From Sepiola atlantica (lineage: Eukaryota > Mollusca > Cephalopoda > Sepiida > Sepiolidae), in contig OY744531.1 in NCBI GenBank assembly GCA_963556195.1, positions 100,462,123 to 100,526,122 of the forward strand: a DNA stretch of 64,000 nt, given 5' to 3'. Positions 29,571 to 40,489 of the stretch are shown one piece after another (the stretch's first letter is position 1; each line of letters starts with the position of its first letter). The position numbers and the translations under genes were made by a program. The notes beneath the pieces were generated by a model. It saw only the letters and a list, made by a program, of their open reading frames with translations. It was not told where the DNA came from and searched no databases.

Positions 29571-30011
29571 TGAACGTCTTTGTTTCTGTGAGTCTGTGTG
29601 TGATTTTTTCTGTACATCTTTAGGAAGAACTACCGGAGAGATTTTTGTTAAATTTGGAATATAGATAGTAAACATAAAATAAAGGTTATGTTTTATTTAT
29701 TGTGATGCAAGGGGAAGAACACCGCTTGAAAATAAAGTAAACTTTATAATGAAAATAATGAACTATTTTAAATTCATTTTCATGGGGAGGAAAAAGACAT
29801 GATTGTCATGGTGTTGTTTGATATATTCCAATGTTGAGGAAATTTACTGTGTATGAACATAGTCACATTTTATAATTTGCGTAAAAACAACAAAAAGGTT
29901 ATTTGATATGGTCTTTTCAATATTTAAAGTCGGAAGATTTGATTTTGTATAAGCATAAAAATGAAACTGAATTCCCCATTAAAAATTGGCTATATAATGA
30001 AATGGATAAAC
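29571..30011. other. No feature recognised
   Basis: AT-rich unassigned DNA up to the 46-bp palindrome. Confidence 0.35.
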
Positions 30012-30108
30012 AAAAAAGCGGAACGTCGATTGATGAAATACAACAATTACATGTTATACTCAATAACATGTAATTGTTGTATTTCATCAATCGACGTTCC
30101 GCTTTTTT
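30012..30108. repeat. Perfect 46-bp inverted repeat with 5-nt loop
   Basis: The arms 30012-30057 and 30063-30108 are exact complements around ACTCA. RNA from either strand would form a 46-bp hairpin. Origin unknown: recent fold-back duplication, hairpin RNA precursor, or sequencing/assembly fold-back artefact. Confidence 0.97.
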
Positions 30109-30144
30109 TCGAAATAGTTACTTTGTGCTTTTCGCTTTTGTTAT

Positions 30145-30750
30145 TAACTAGCAGGACCCGTCGCCCGGCATTGCCCGGGAGAAACATAAAAGAATGAATT
30201 AAAATGTGTTAACCGTCGACAGAACGCAAATAGGTCACAACCGATAGTTTTAATGTTAAGAAAAAATGTCGCTTTTGAATTGTGGAAAATCTATGTATCC
30301 ACGAAAATGATTACCTCGGAGTGGAACAAAAATAGAAATTGCCACAGTGTAGAAGGATATCTCTTTCCCTGACCGATTATGGGACAGCCGGGCCGGGATA
30401 TTTGTTCGATCTGTTATTTATTCTCTCCTCGGCCATTGAAAGCAAATCCTTCTAGACCGCGGCAACTTTTATCTATATTGTCACGTTAGAAAATATAATA
30501 AACGTTGGTGGATTTTCGCCACATTAAGATCGTATGTTGAAATTTCGCAAAATATCGGAGGTATCTGAATGTTCATGAAGGGTGTCCTCTCCTCTTTGCC
30601 CCCTTCTGATAAAACTAAACTGAACTAAGTAGAACCCATATTTGGACCCTTTTACGTCTAGCAGTTGTGTTCAAAAATTCATAATGATCGGTTAATTAGT
30701 TTATGGGTAAATCCTGTACATAAAAATATATAGACATATGCACATACCTA
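30145..30750 (-). mobile_element. Dispersed non-coding element, minus copy
   Basis: Starts near AGCAGGACCCGTCGCCCGGC and ends with CATAATGATCGGTTAATTAG and neighbouring blocks shared with 26160-26345, 35090-35740 and 55230-60740. It also shares AATATCGGAGGTATCTGAAT with the plus copy (ATACCTCCGATTTTT). No reading frame recognised; class not assigned. Confidence 0.65.
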
Positions 30751-32452
30751 ATCACAAAATAGTATTTACCTTGTAATCATTACGGGTTCGAAAGGTGTAG
30801 TAACAGGGTGGTAAGTTGAGACGTCTCCCTCCTACCTCCTTTTTAATCTATAGGGTGCGAGAGTGGGGGGGGGGTGACTGGCTGTCGGCAACATCCAAAA
30901 CGTTTTTTTTTACTTCGCGTCTTCAACGGAATATTTTTTTTACTTATATAAATGAGGTTTGAAGAAAATATGTAAGTACTTACGGGTAATCTATATTTTA
31001 TTAAATTAAGCTAGAGTTATGAAAATATCAGAACGTTCTAAGGTATTATCGATATTATTTAGTGATCGCTGATTGGCTGGTTTGCGAATTCTGAAACCGG
31101 CGTTTCCGTGATTTGTTCTTTGTGAAATAATAGGTCGGCTATGCTCGGCGGTGTTTTGAGTTTTGTGGAGAACTTAATTTTTACCGGGAATATAATTTGC
31201 TACCATCCGTTTGGTTTACTTAGTTGGGAGAGGCTTAGAGGGAGGTAACTCATAACAATATTTTTGATTTAGGTTTTCTGCAAACATGGTCGAAGGTAAT
31301 AGTCGAATGAAGTGAACTGTTTCGATGCATTATTTTTATTGACAACTTTAACTAATTTTGGAGGAGAAAAACGAACTCTATTTTATATATCTAGAGGACA
31401 GAAAAATAAAAAATAAACTTAAAGATTTTTTATATTAATTTTTTAATTTAGAAAGATGAAAGGAGGGAGCTTTTTTCTTTTTCATGGCAAATGTAATGGT
31501 TGATATCATCATCATCAGCAGCAGCAGCAGCACCATTATCAGCATCATGATCATCATCATATTCATCGTCATCATCACCAAAAAAAAAAAAAACATAAAT
31601 TTAGTTTTAAAAACAAACTTATCCATTTAATTATTTAAAATAAACTTTGTCAGTCATTGCGTTCAATGCAGAATTTGTTTTTTTAAACAAATTATTCCAA
31701 AGCACTCTAAGTGTTTTTGGTATGTGCAAATGTACTGGTGCGTAAACTTCACCGGAAGTTGCCCGTTAAATTTCAAAATAATCAAACGGAAGTTATCATT
31801 TGAAATTTGAAATTTTTTATCACTCTAATTAATATTAATAATACTACTAATAATGGTATTAATATCAAGAAAACTATTGCGTATATATAAGAAAATAGAA
31901 TCAAATTACAAATGAATCATACAGAATATCAATTTATTAGAATCTGTTTATAAAATAACTATGCAAATAAAGTATAGCCTCGCCTGTGTTTTGTAAGTTT
32001 TCCGATCAGTACATTTAGCGTATTTGAAAATGTTTTGTTGTATCACTGAATGTAATAAACCTAACGTATATAATGATTATTATATATAAATTGATTAAGG
32101 TATTTATTTTTATTTAAAAAAAAATGCTATTAACTTTCAATCAAGTTAACTATTTACTCTTATAGCCGTTTTTATTGGGCAAAAAGTACGTAGCGATGCA
32201 ACAAATAAAATAAGAATCCCCAAAACAAACAACTCACATCGAATTCATCTTTATTTAGAGGGATTGCGAAATCGCTTCCTAGAAAGAGCAGCCATCTTGT
32301 ATTATGAAGAAAAGCTATGAAAGAATACGCACACATTATCGGTTTTCTTCTGTTGAACGAAACGGATCCTAATTGTACCAAAGATTTTTGTTTTGAAAAA
32401 ATGATTGGTAAGATGAATAAAATCTTGGTCTTTGAAATGTAGCAAAATGTTG

Positions 32453-32456
<4 letters not shown>
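30751..32456. other. No gene recognised
   Basis: Unassigned AT-rich DNA with a few G-runs (30866-30876) and an (ATC/AGC)-rich stretch at 31500-31580. Short frames there are low-complexity. Confidence 0.4.

Positions 32457-32526
<70 letters not shown>
32457..32526. repeat. (TA)n microsatellite
   Basis: A 70-bp TA tract. About 150 bp downstream (32670-32720, minus) is a CUGAUGA...GAAA string whose stems do not close well. Confidence 0.95.
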
Positions 32527-32528
<2 letters not shown>

Positions 32529-32894
32529 GAATGTCCACGAATACTTCTGCTGTAAGATGTTATTGTAGGAAATAAATAACTAAAGAAAATATTATAGATA
32601 ATACCATCCGGTATTTTTTACATGTTTATAAGTATGGTTAATATATATTGTTATTTTTTTTCTGTTTCTATGAGGAATTTTCGCCAACTCCTGACGCCTT
32701 CATCAGCCAAATACGAAATGGCGAAAATCAGTGGAAATATGCTTATTATTTAGAAACGCGTGCAAGAGTTTCGCTGCATTCGTTTAAAAATTGTTCTTAA
32801 TCTTTTTTTGTTGTTGTTGTTGTTGTTGTTTTATCCTGTTTTTCTTCTTGTAGTAAAAGATTTGGTGTATGTAAAATATAAAAATACAACTAGA

Positions 32895-33320
32895 GTAACA
32901 AAAATGATTTATCCAGTAATCCGGGTGATAAACATTATTAATCTAGCAACCCGAATAATGACTTTAGGCAGCGATGCCAAAAGCGTTCAACCATATGACA
33001 GTAGAAACTAAATATAAATCAATTCTAGCCAAACCAATTCGCTGAACCAATTCAAATTAATGGAGTGATTCAAACAAATTAGTCTTACGTAAATTTGGTA
33101 GGTGCATTTCGTCGGACTAATTTGTTTGAGTCGGTCCATTAATTTGGATTGGTTCAGCGAATTGGTCTGACAGTCTCGGTTTGACTTATAGCAGGCTCTT
33201 ACTGTCATATATGGTTGAGAGATTTTGGCATCGTTGCCTTAAATCTTTGTATGTAAAGTTGCTTGCCCATTACGCGGGCAACTAGATTAATAATTTTGAT
33301 GCCTTTAGTTGCCTCTATAA
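32895..33320. mobile_element. Nested fold-back element
   Basis: The inner arms 33033-33084 and 33115-33176 (ACCAATTCGCTGAACCAATT / complement) have a 30-bp loop. The outer arms 32967-33003 and 33197-33240 share GCGATGCCAAAA and CATATGACAGTA with their complements, and TTAATCTAGCAACCC / GGGCAACTAGATTAA extends them. Right-arm sequence recurs at 34590-34625 and part of the inner arm near 33708. Confidence 0.8.
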
Positions 33321-33837
33321 GCATCAAGTTAATATATTATGTGTTGTGAAGTAGTCCAACAGTAAAAAGAAGTAAAGTCGAGGTTGGGTTAAGATAATAA
33401 GTGTATTAACATAAAAGGTACAAAGGTAAGGAAACTGACTGGCACTCGGCTAGACAGTTACAATACTGTCCTTTTTCTCCCTGGTGATTGTCTACTCGCA
33501 CTGTTTATAGTGAGAACCGGTGTAGTTTCTCTTCTGTTAGAACGGCCGGTGTAACATTATGTAATCTACTTCTCCGGATCAGATCACTACAGCAACGCGG
33601 AGCTCAAGTGTCACACGGCTATATCAACAGAAATACAGTTCTTAGTCAAAGAATCTGTAAAAAAATTGCCGCCAAGCCGCTGGGAGCCTGTTCTCAAACT
33701 ATTGATTCAGCGAATTGGTCTGACATTCGCAGTTTTCCTTCTGTTTTTTATTTTGTCCACCCCAAACAATACACATTGCCACAAACATAAGGGAATACCG
33801 TGATAAGGGGCAGATTTATAGGAATCCGACCTAAGTA
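33321..33837. other. Unassigned, partly repetitive
   Basis: Positions 33655-33705 (TTGCCGCCAAGCCGCTGGGA, GCCTGTTCTC) resemble 34820-34870, so a dispersed element runs through here. No gene supported. Confidence 0.4.
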
Positions 33838-34400
33838 GGAAGTTGGGCAGCAAGATATTTGTTCGCATTATATTTAAATTTCTTCACGTTGGTACGGTTA
33901 GGGAAACAAGGAGCAAGGAAGGAATTCCAAAGACGCATGGGCAGAGGAAAGAAGCTGTTAGAGTAAAGAAAATCCGGCAGCTAAGGACCTCTACAGTTAA
34001 GGGGTGGAATTTTGCTGTTAATCGCGTGGGTCGGGGGTATTTTCGTTGAGGGGTTACAAGTGCAGGAAGTTAATCGGAGCACATTCCGGCGATATGACAG
34101 GAACTTGAGCGTGACAGACAGTGCGGAACCTATTAGGTTAAAAACTGTTTTTGCATCTTGTCCGAGGGGGGATGACTGGTGGTTGATGCACCAACCCAAA
34201 TGTGGCAAGAATACGCCATTCATGTGCGAATGATGGTTTTCTAGAGATATAGAATGCTGGCAGGTGTGAGAAATTTGTTAGTCCGGTAGAGGGAGCCTAC
34301 GTTATTTGCAGCAGACTTGGCAACGTTTTCTATGTACTTATTCCAATGGATGTTGCCTGAAAATGTTAGGCCGAAAAGTTTGAACTCGGGAAGGGTGTTA
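33838..34400 (-). pseudogene. LINE C-terminal fragment, minus copy 1
   Basis: Minus strand reads FKLFGLTFSGNIHWNKYIEN, VAKSAANNVGSLYRTNKFLT, PASILYL and further, broken, C-terminal residues ending at about 33838. Same family as 15648-16215. Frameshifts throughout. Confidence 0.78.
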
Positions 34401-34470
34401 TTGTAACGTTCCAATCGGTGGTTGGAAAGTTTTTTTATAACTATTAACGGAAATGAGCTTTGCATTGAAT

Positions 34471-34568
34471 GTGACCATCCATGTTTTGAATCGTTAGGGT
34501 TAGGGTTAGGGTTAGGTTTAAGGTTAGGTTTAAGGTAGTTAACGTGACCATCCATGTTTTGAATCGTT
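34471..34568. repeat. Interstitial telomere-like repeat flanked by a 25-bp duplication
   Basis: TTAGGG three times plus TTAGG/TTTAAGG variants occupy 34494-34535. The 25-bp GTGACCATCCATGTTTTGAA+TCGTT occurs on both sides (34471-34495 and 34544-34568). A second short TTAGGG stretch is at 48268-48295. Confidence 0.92.
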
Positions 34569-34717
34569 TTACTACGACGTATATCCGTCATATGTGGTTG
34601 AGAGCTTCTGGCATCGTTGCTTTAAGTCCCCAGGTTAAAAGTTGTTCGCCTTTATTCGGGCAACAAGGTTGATTAATTTGATTAATTTAGTTGTCTCAAG
34701 TTTTTTTTTTTTTTTTT

Positions 34718-34870
34718 TTGTAACCCACTTGACTGCATCAACCCGGAAGTCAATAATCACATGATTAGATCAACGGCGGTAATTAGCAACCATGCATAGC
34801 ACTTCGCAGAAGAATTCGTTACAAATTTGGCGCCAAACCGTTAGGAGCCTCTTCTCCCACTATACAAGAG
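34718..34870. mobile_element. Possible short LTR with primer-binding-like site
   Basis: A TGTAACCCACTT...GTTACA segment of about 105 bp begins TG and ends CA. It is followed by AATTTGGCGCCAAACCG, which resembles primer-binding regions of Ty3/Gypsy elements. No second LTR or coding region was seen. Confidence 0.3.
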
Positions 34871-35089
34871 ATAGACATAGCCTTTCTGCAACCCAGTATT
34901 TAATCACTCGCAATAATATAATAATATGCGACGACGTTTAGCAGTTTAAACAGCACACACTCCTCGCGTCAAATAAGCACAACTTAAAACAACTCGTTGG
35001 AGAAAAATTTATATCAACCGACATATCCTGGACTCAACTCTATCGTTGTACGAATTTTTAAATCTTTTATCCCTTCCGAAGTCTGTAAA

Positions 35090-35740
35090 TCGTCTATTTT
35101 TATCAAGTTAGGTGGGTGTATATGTTTATATATTGGTATGTACAGGATTCACTCCTAAACTAATTAACCGATTATTATGAAGTTTGGAACACAGCTGCTA
35201 TGTTTAAGGGGACCAAATGTGGGCTATATTTAGTTTAATTTAGTTTTATACAACTAGGGTAACAACGAGGTTATAGCCTTTTGTGAAAATTCAGATACCT
35301 CCGATTTTTTTTTTAAATGTTAACAATAGATGTTAGGCATCAATTAATAAATATTTCCCAAAATTATTCGAGTATTTTAAACGGTTTTAAAGGTCATAAT
35401 ATGAACACAACCTACAATTGGAAGATTCGATATATATAAGATGTGCGTTGAATTTAATCCATAGTCATTAAAAACCACTTAATTAAAATTCCCTGAAATT
35501 CAATTTCTTCTTAAGACCCCTTAAGTTTAAGCCTTCAATTTTCGACATTTTCTAGAACTAAGATCATGTAATGGATTTTGATACAAAATTGGAATAAGGA
35601 TTCTGGAGAAAAGGTTTAGCATCATTAGATCTTGATTTGTATTGCCTTAAGGGGAGATAATAATCGTGTAAAACTGTTCTGTTCGACGAATTAATTGGGA
35701 CGTAAATGTATATAATTTAATTTGTACGAAGTAGTTATAA
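35090..35740 (+). mobile_element. Dispersed non-coding element, plus copy, unexpanded
   Basis: Shares its whole length with the flanks of the 59-bp array (55230-55508 and 60465-60740): GGATTCACTCCTAAACTAAT, ATACCTCCGATTTTTT, AATTTCTTCTTAAGACC and AAACTGTTCTGTTCG. The middle (about 35390-35455) has one copy of a segment similar to the 59-bp unit. Confidence 0.8.
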
Positions 35741-36634
35741 TTTTGTATATTTAACGTTGATTCCTCTATAACTACCTTAAAATTAATAAAGATTTTAACC
35801 ATGTGACAACGATAGTGACCCTATTAGGGAGCTGGTGTCTCCCACATTAAAAAGCCCTTTTACCTGGCTTGGATTGCCTTCTGGGGGAGACACGCAGGGC
35901 CGAGATTGCTGCATTTCAAAATATCAGGCCAGCAGAGGCCCTTTGGTTTGGAAAACAAAGGTCGCTGTACAAATACAGAATAAACGCCACTGTGGAATCC
36001 ATTGTGCAATGGTGGACAAATATCTGTATGAGTTTTTGGTAGAAGCAGACATATAAAGAAAACGATCTTAATGTCAAGAATGCATTCCATCTTCTTCAGT
36101 AAGTAATCATGTGGCACAATGAACTTTTGGGGAGCTAAGTGCGGGAAAGCTTGAAAGTTCAACAAAGAGGTTGTAACTAAAATTGAATTGTTTATATTTC
36201 TTATATCAAAGTCAGAATGGGAAGAGAATCATACTTGATCCTGACGAGTGAAATATAAATGTCAAACCAATTCAATGACAGGTGCATGTGATGGGGGTCA
36301 CAAGGGATCAGACTTGTCGTTCGAGAAATCGGTTATGAAACTCAAAAATATAAACATCTGACAAGGGTACACTGATAATGTCTGTATTCCCTCTTTCTCT
36401 CTTTCTCTACCTCTGTCTCTCTCCTTCTCTGTCACTTCCCCATTCTCTTTCTCTCTCTCTCACTCTCTCGTTAAGAGACTTGCAAACAAGAGAGAGTGTT
36501 TTGAATTCGGCCGATATGCACGCAATTTGACGCGTTCCACTTTGGGTTTAAAAATGTCTTCAAGAAAATAAATATATATTTTATATTAAAAGTAAATGGT
36601 TTCTTTCCTTATTTCAAATAACGTTCTTTTGCAG
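35741..36634. other. No firm gene; CT-rich stretch
   Basis: Unassigned DNA with a degenerate (CT)n at 36390-36470. It ends in the possible splice acceptor TTCTTTTGCAG at 36634. Confidence 0.35.
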
Positions 36635-36763
36635 CGCACAATGGTCCCAGAAGTAAACGACAGAGACAATGATTGCTCACTGGTAACAACGGCGAGTAAA
36701 TTACGTGCACATGCAGTCAGATTCTCCCGTTCGACATTTCGCCACGATTCGTCCCTAGAATAA
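36635..36763 (+). CDS. Candidate small terminal exon, unidentified product
   Basis: A pyrimidine-rich TTCAAATAACGTTCTTTTGCAG acceptor precedes an open frame of 42 codons ending at TAA (36761-36763): RTMVPEVNDRDNDCSLVTTA, SKLRAHAVRFSRSTFRHDSS, LE. The composition is balanced and more protein-like than surrounding repeat frames, and the segment is richer in GC than its flanks. There is no domain, no partner exon and no repeat relationship visible, so chance is a real alternative. Confidence 0.28.
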   Translation, partial: RTMVPEVNDRDNDCSLVTTASKLRAHAVRFSRSTFRHDSSLE

Positions 36764-37254
36764 AAGATCTTGCCACATGGATGCCGCGACAAGGATAAAC
36801 GTTCCAAAAAGGTCTCACCCTACTGGCCAAACGATCGGTTTACAATCAAACGTTGTTTTCTTTTGGGTTTTTTTTTAAATTATAATCGACATTTTGTGTT
36901 CCTGTGCAGGGTTGGGGGTGTTTGGAGGTGGGGGGGGGGCTCTTCTATAAAATATCCCATGCTTTTATTACTCGTGTTTTACACGTCTAGATTGAACGCT
37001 GTCCCTGGTGAGAAAGAGGACGACGTCTCGTTTCTGTTTCTGGAGTGACGTCAGTGAAAAGTTCTAATAAGGGGAAGTTACTCTTGAGTAACTATTACAA
37101 AACTGATGTAATAATACTTTTCAGTTAGACCATGGCATAAAAATCTAATATGAAGTATTGTCTTGAAGACGAGTACCAAGCGTGGTAAACGTTAAATATA
37201 AATATAAGAATATGCAGAAGAACAAAACGACAACAATAATGAGGCGACAACAAC
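36764..37254. other. No feature recognised
   Basis: Unassigned DNA. A G-run lies at 36929-36940. Confidence 0.35.
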
Positions 37255-37985
37255 CCTTTTTTAACATAGTTCACCCCAAACAAGGCAAGCCGCCACTGTA
37301 GACGTAACGGGCTACTGAGAAAAAAGGTGACAGTGTTTTGGGGGGTCAATCTAAATTGGGAGCTGCGCAGCGAGATGTCTGTTTACATTAGTTTTAAATT
37401 TCTGCATGTCAGTACCATCAGGAAAACAGGGAGCAGGGAGGGAGTTCCAGAGTCCAGCAGCACGAGGAAATAAGCTTTTGGAGTAGAAAGTTCTTCGGCA
37501 TGTGAGGATCTCCACAGTGAATGGATGGGATTTGGCAGATTGTCGGGTTGGTCTAGTGAATTTACGTCGTTGGGGTACCAGAGCAGCAAGCTCATCAGAG
37601 CACAATCCATTGAAGTATTTGTAAAACAGGCACATGGAAGCAACATTGCGGCGATGTGACAGGGGCTGGAGCTTGGTGGATAGTGAGGGACCTATTAAGT
37701 AAGCGACTCTTTTTTGGGCCTTGTCTAAGAGAGAGAGAGAGAGAGAGAGAGAGACTAGTGGATGATGTCCCAGCCCAGGTGTGGCAACAATACTCCATGC
37801 ATGGGAGGATGGTGGCTTTGTAGAGATACAGGATAATGTCAGGTGTGAGGAATTTACTAGCACGGTAGTGGGAGCCCACCTTTTTTTTGCTGCAGCCTTG
37901 GCAATGTCTTCAATGTATTTGTTCCAATGCATGTTACCTGTGAAGGTTAGGCCAAGGAGTTTGAATGTTGAACTCTAAGGTAGAG
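37255..37985 (-). pseudogene. LINE C-terminal fragment, minus copy 2, with 3' flank
   Basis: The minus strand reads MHWNKYIEDIAKAAAKK, then (shifted) SHYRASKFLTPDIILYLYKA and CMEYCCHTWAG. The longest frame continues LDKAQKRVAYLIGPSLSTKL, QPLSHRRNVASMCLFYKYFN, GLCSDELAALVPQRRKFTRP and PFPDGTDMQKFKTNVNRHL-like residues. This is the conserved C-terminal domain of CR1/Jockey-like ORF2. A (CT)n expansion at 37727-37754 interrupts it. The 3' flank (37255-37345) matches 62995-63090. Confidence 0.85.
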
Positions 37986-38504
37986 TGTTATTTGCCATGG
38001 ATAACATGTTAACTGTAATATATATTTATAGATGTCTTTCTTTTCTATATCTGTTTATATTTATACACGTTCGTCCAAATATTTCGAGGATACTATCTCT
38101 TTTTCAAAAAAAAGCATAGGATTATTCGTTTGTTATTTTTCAAGTGAGTCGGATCGTTGTAACCGAAAGTCGCTGTAACGGTTGTACATCACATCACTCG
38201 CGTTCAAATAATAAATAACATATATGTAAGATTGTAACGTGACTTCGGGGCTCGTGTAACAGCTTATAAATCTGTGTTGTTACCGACCTTTGTTACCGAC
38301 CTTTGTTACCGACCTTTGTTACCGAGCTTTGTTACCGATCTTTGTTACCGACCGCCTGAATATATAACATTGCTCTATCAGTCTCGCGTCGCGGTTCAAT
38401 TCGTAGTTGGAGAGCTTACATTTCACGAATGCAGGGCAACGTTCTGGTAAACACAGGGCGACCCCTAAAATTTGACCCCTGCAATCGTTAATAAAATTCA
38501 CTTT
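37986..38504. other. Unassigned; contains a 13-bp tandem repeat
   Basis: The only feature is (TTGTTACCGACCT) x5 at 38275-38352. Confidence 0.5.
38275..38352. repeat. 13-bp short tandem repeat
   Basis: Five to six copies of TTGTTACCGACCT with single-base variants (GAGCT, GATCT). Confidence 0.92.
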
Positions 38505-38930
38505 GGTACAAATAAAGTTCAGTCTATGCCTGACTTGTCCACCAAGTTTGAGTCATGAATATCCAACAGTCTTTGTTTTATCGCCGTTCAATGAGATGTG
38601 GGGACACTTTGGTGATCATGTTATCAGTAGGAGATGTTATCCGGAATGGGTTTCAAACTTACCGAACCGTAACCTCCAGATTTTTATCTATGAGGTTATC
38701 TCAACGATAATGTCTATCAAGACAATCCCCAGACTATCCCTGAACCGAAGAGGGTCAGCACAACTAAAGTCAGGGCAGTGCCAAGAGATGAGTGTGTCGG
38801 AGTTACTACCAATTTTGCACGTTGTATCCAAGAGTGCTTATCATTGAATAGCGATAAAACAAAGACTGTTGGATATTCATGACTGAAACGTGGGGGACAA
38901 TTCAGATATAGACTGAAGTGTATTTGTATT
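38505..38930. mobile_element. Inverted-repeat element, arms about 90 bp
   Basis: Arms 38505-38596 and 38841-38930 share ATGAATATCCAACAGTCTTT+GTTTTATCGC and its complement. The interior (38610-38840) recurs at 40010-40235 without the arms: TTATCAGTAGGAGATGTTAT, GACAATCCCCAGACTATC. No protein recognised. Confidence 0.82.
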
Positions 38931-39045
38931 AAATATTTTTTGATTACAGAAAGGATTGTGAGTTTTATGAAAGATTCCATGGGTGGCATTTGAGGGGGTC
39001 ATCCTCTACTGGAACATCCTGACAAAGGGATTTGGCTTATTCAAG

Positions 39046-39082
39046 GGCCTGACCTTTGGATCTGACCTTTGGATCTGACCTT
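39046..39082. repeat. 13-bp short tandem repeat
   Basis: Three copies of GACCTTTGGATCT. Confidence 0.9.
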
Positions 39083-40009
39083 TGGTGGTTCTGTTCGGTC
39101 GTAACGGACTTTGTTCTCGATCATCACCCCTTTCTTCGGGCGGTAAAATTGGTTTATCGCCTCTACTAAGAAAAGCTAATGGGTCCGACCACGGTAAATT
39201 GTTTCACGCGTCCAGAGTATCCTCTATTCAGGGAAGCTGGACTTCTCCTCCGTACGTTAGACTGACGTCATGTCTAACCGTGCTGCAGTGGGAAGGGCAG
39301 ATGAATAACAAAACTTAAACAGGGAACGCGAACAGTTTGAACTAACGGTGATCAAATGATAAAGTGAAGAACGGAATTCAAATGGAAGAGATAGGGATGG
39401 GATTTTCTAACAAGATTTTGAAAAAAAACAAAAAAAAAAAACATTATGTTAATGTTTCGACTTTGCGCCAAAAGCGCGAACACTCAAATCCGAATCAAAA
39501 AATGTTCACAGCAAAATGAAAACGAGTTTGTTTTTTATTCAAAACAAAGTTAAGATTTCATGTTCTTTGTTGAAGACAAAATTAATGTGCTTCATTTTTT
39601 TTAGTTTTTTTTTTTTAGTTTTTTTTTTGTTTTTTCAAAAACATTTATTATTTTTATTTGTCTTGTTTCTTGATGTGTCTTGTAGTATTTTTTCGTTGCT
39701 TTCGTTCATTTTCATGTTGTTGTTGTTTTTAGGAGGAGATGAGGGAGATGAGGGTTGCTTTTCACTTTTTGTCATGTTTTGTCGTTGTCGCCATCTTGTT
39801 TCTTGAGTCTTCGTTTTGTGATTTATCTTGCGTAACTTCTATACACAACTTTTATTGTTCAAAACTTCTTTCTGAAGTTTTTTTTTCCCAGATATTTATC
39901 AACTATGACATAGATTACACATTTATTTATATAAATACTAGTTGTATTCACCAGGATTATGAGGTAGAATAGTCATTTATTTATATTTTTATAAATGATG
40001 GTTTGCGTT
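39083..40009. other. Mostly unassigned; one dispersed segment
   Basis: Positions 39110-39275 (CCCTTTCTTCGGGCGG, CGTCCAGAGTATCC, GGAAGCTGGACTTCTCCTCC) resemble 62440-62610, so an old dispersed repeat. The rest is AT-rich with poly-T runs. Confidence 0.45.
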
Positions 40010-40235
40010 TCGTGATCATCTTATCAGTAGGAGATGTTATCCTGAATGGGTTTCACACTTACCGAACTTAACCCCCAGATTGTTATCTATAAGGGTTATT
40101 TCAACGATAATATCAATCAAGACAATCCCCAGACTATCTGTAAACCTAGAGGGGCCAGCACAACCAAAGTCAGAGCATTGCCAAGGGAGGGGTGGTACGA
40201 GTTATTGACAATTTTACACGCCGTTTCCAGGTGTG
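40010..40235. repeat. Second copy of the 38610-38840 interior
   Basis: Shares TTATCAGTAGGAGATGTTAT, AATGGGTTTCACACTTACCG and CAATCCCCAGACTATC with the inverted-repeat element, without its arms. Confidence 0.8.
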
Positions 40236-40489
40236 CTTATCATGGGATTCGGAATGGAAAAGTGTGCTCTGCTAGAGATAAAAAGGGGAAAACTAGAGAC
40301 AGCGGTGGATATGAAACTTCCCAACCAAAGGGGAGATGAGGACACTAGGCGAACATGATACCTATAAATATTTTCTTCTTGAAGCATACACCAGCAAATC
40401 TACAGAAATTAAAGAGAAAAGTGGAAAATAATACTTTGGAAGAAGAAGAAATCTCCTAGAAACTAAATTATATTGCAGGAATCTAATAA

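Noticed and set aside
32670..32720. Hammerhead motif CUGAUGA...GAAA on the minus strand
   Set aside because: The core strings are present, but stem II (GGC/GGC) does not pair and stem I closes by only two pairs.
37351..37932. 193-codon frame as a host gene
   Set aside because: It matches the C-terminal domain of a LINE that recurs at three other places in the window, with frameshifts and an inserted CT run.
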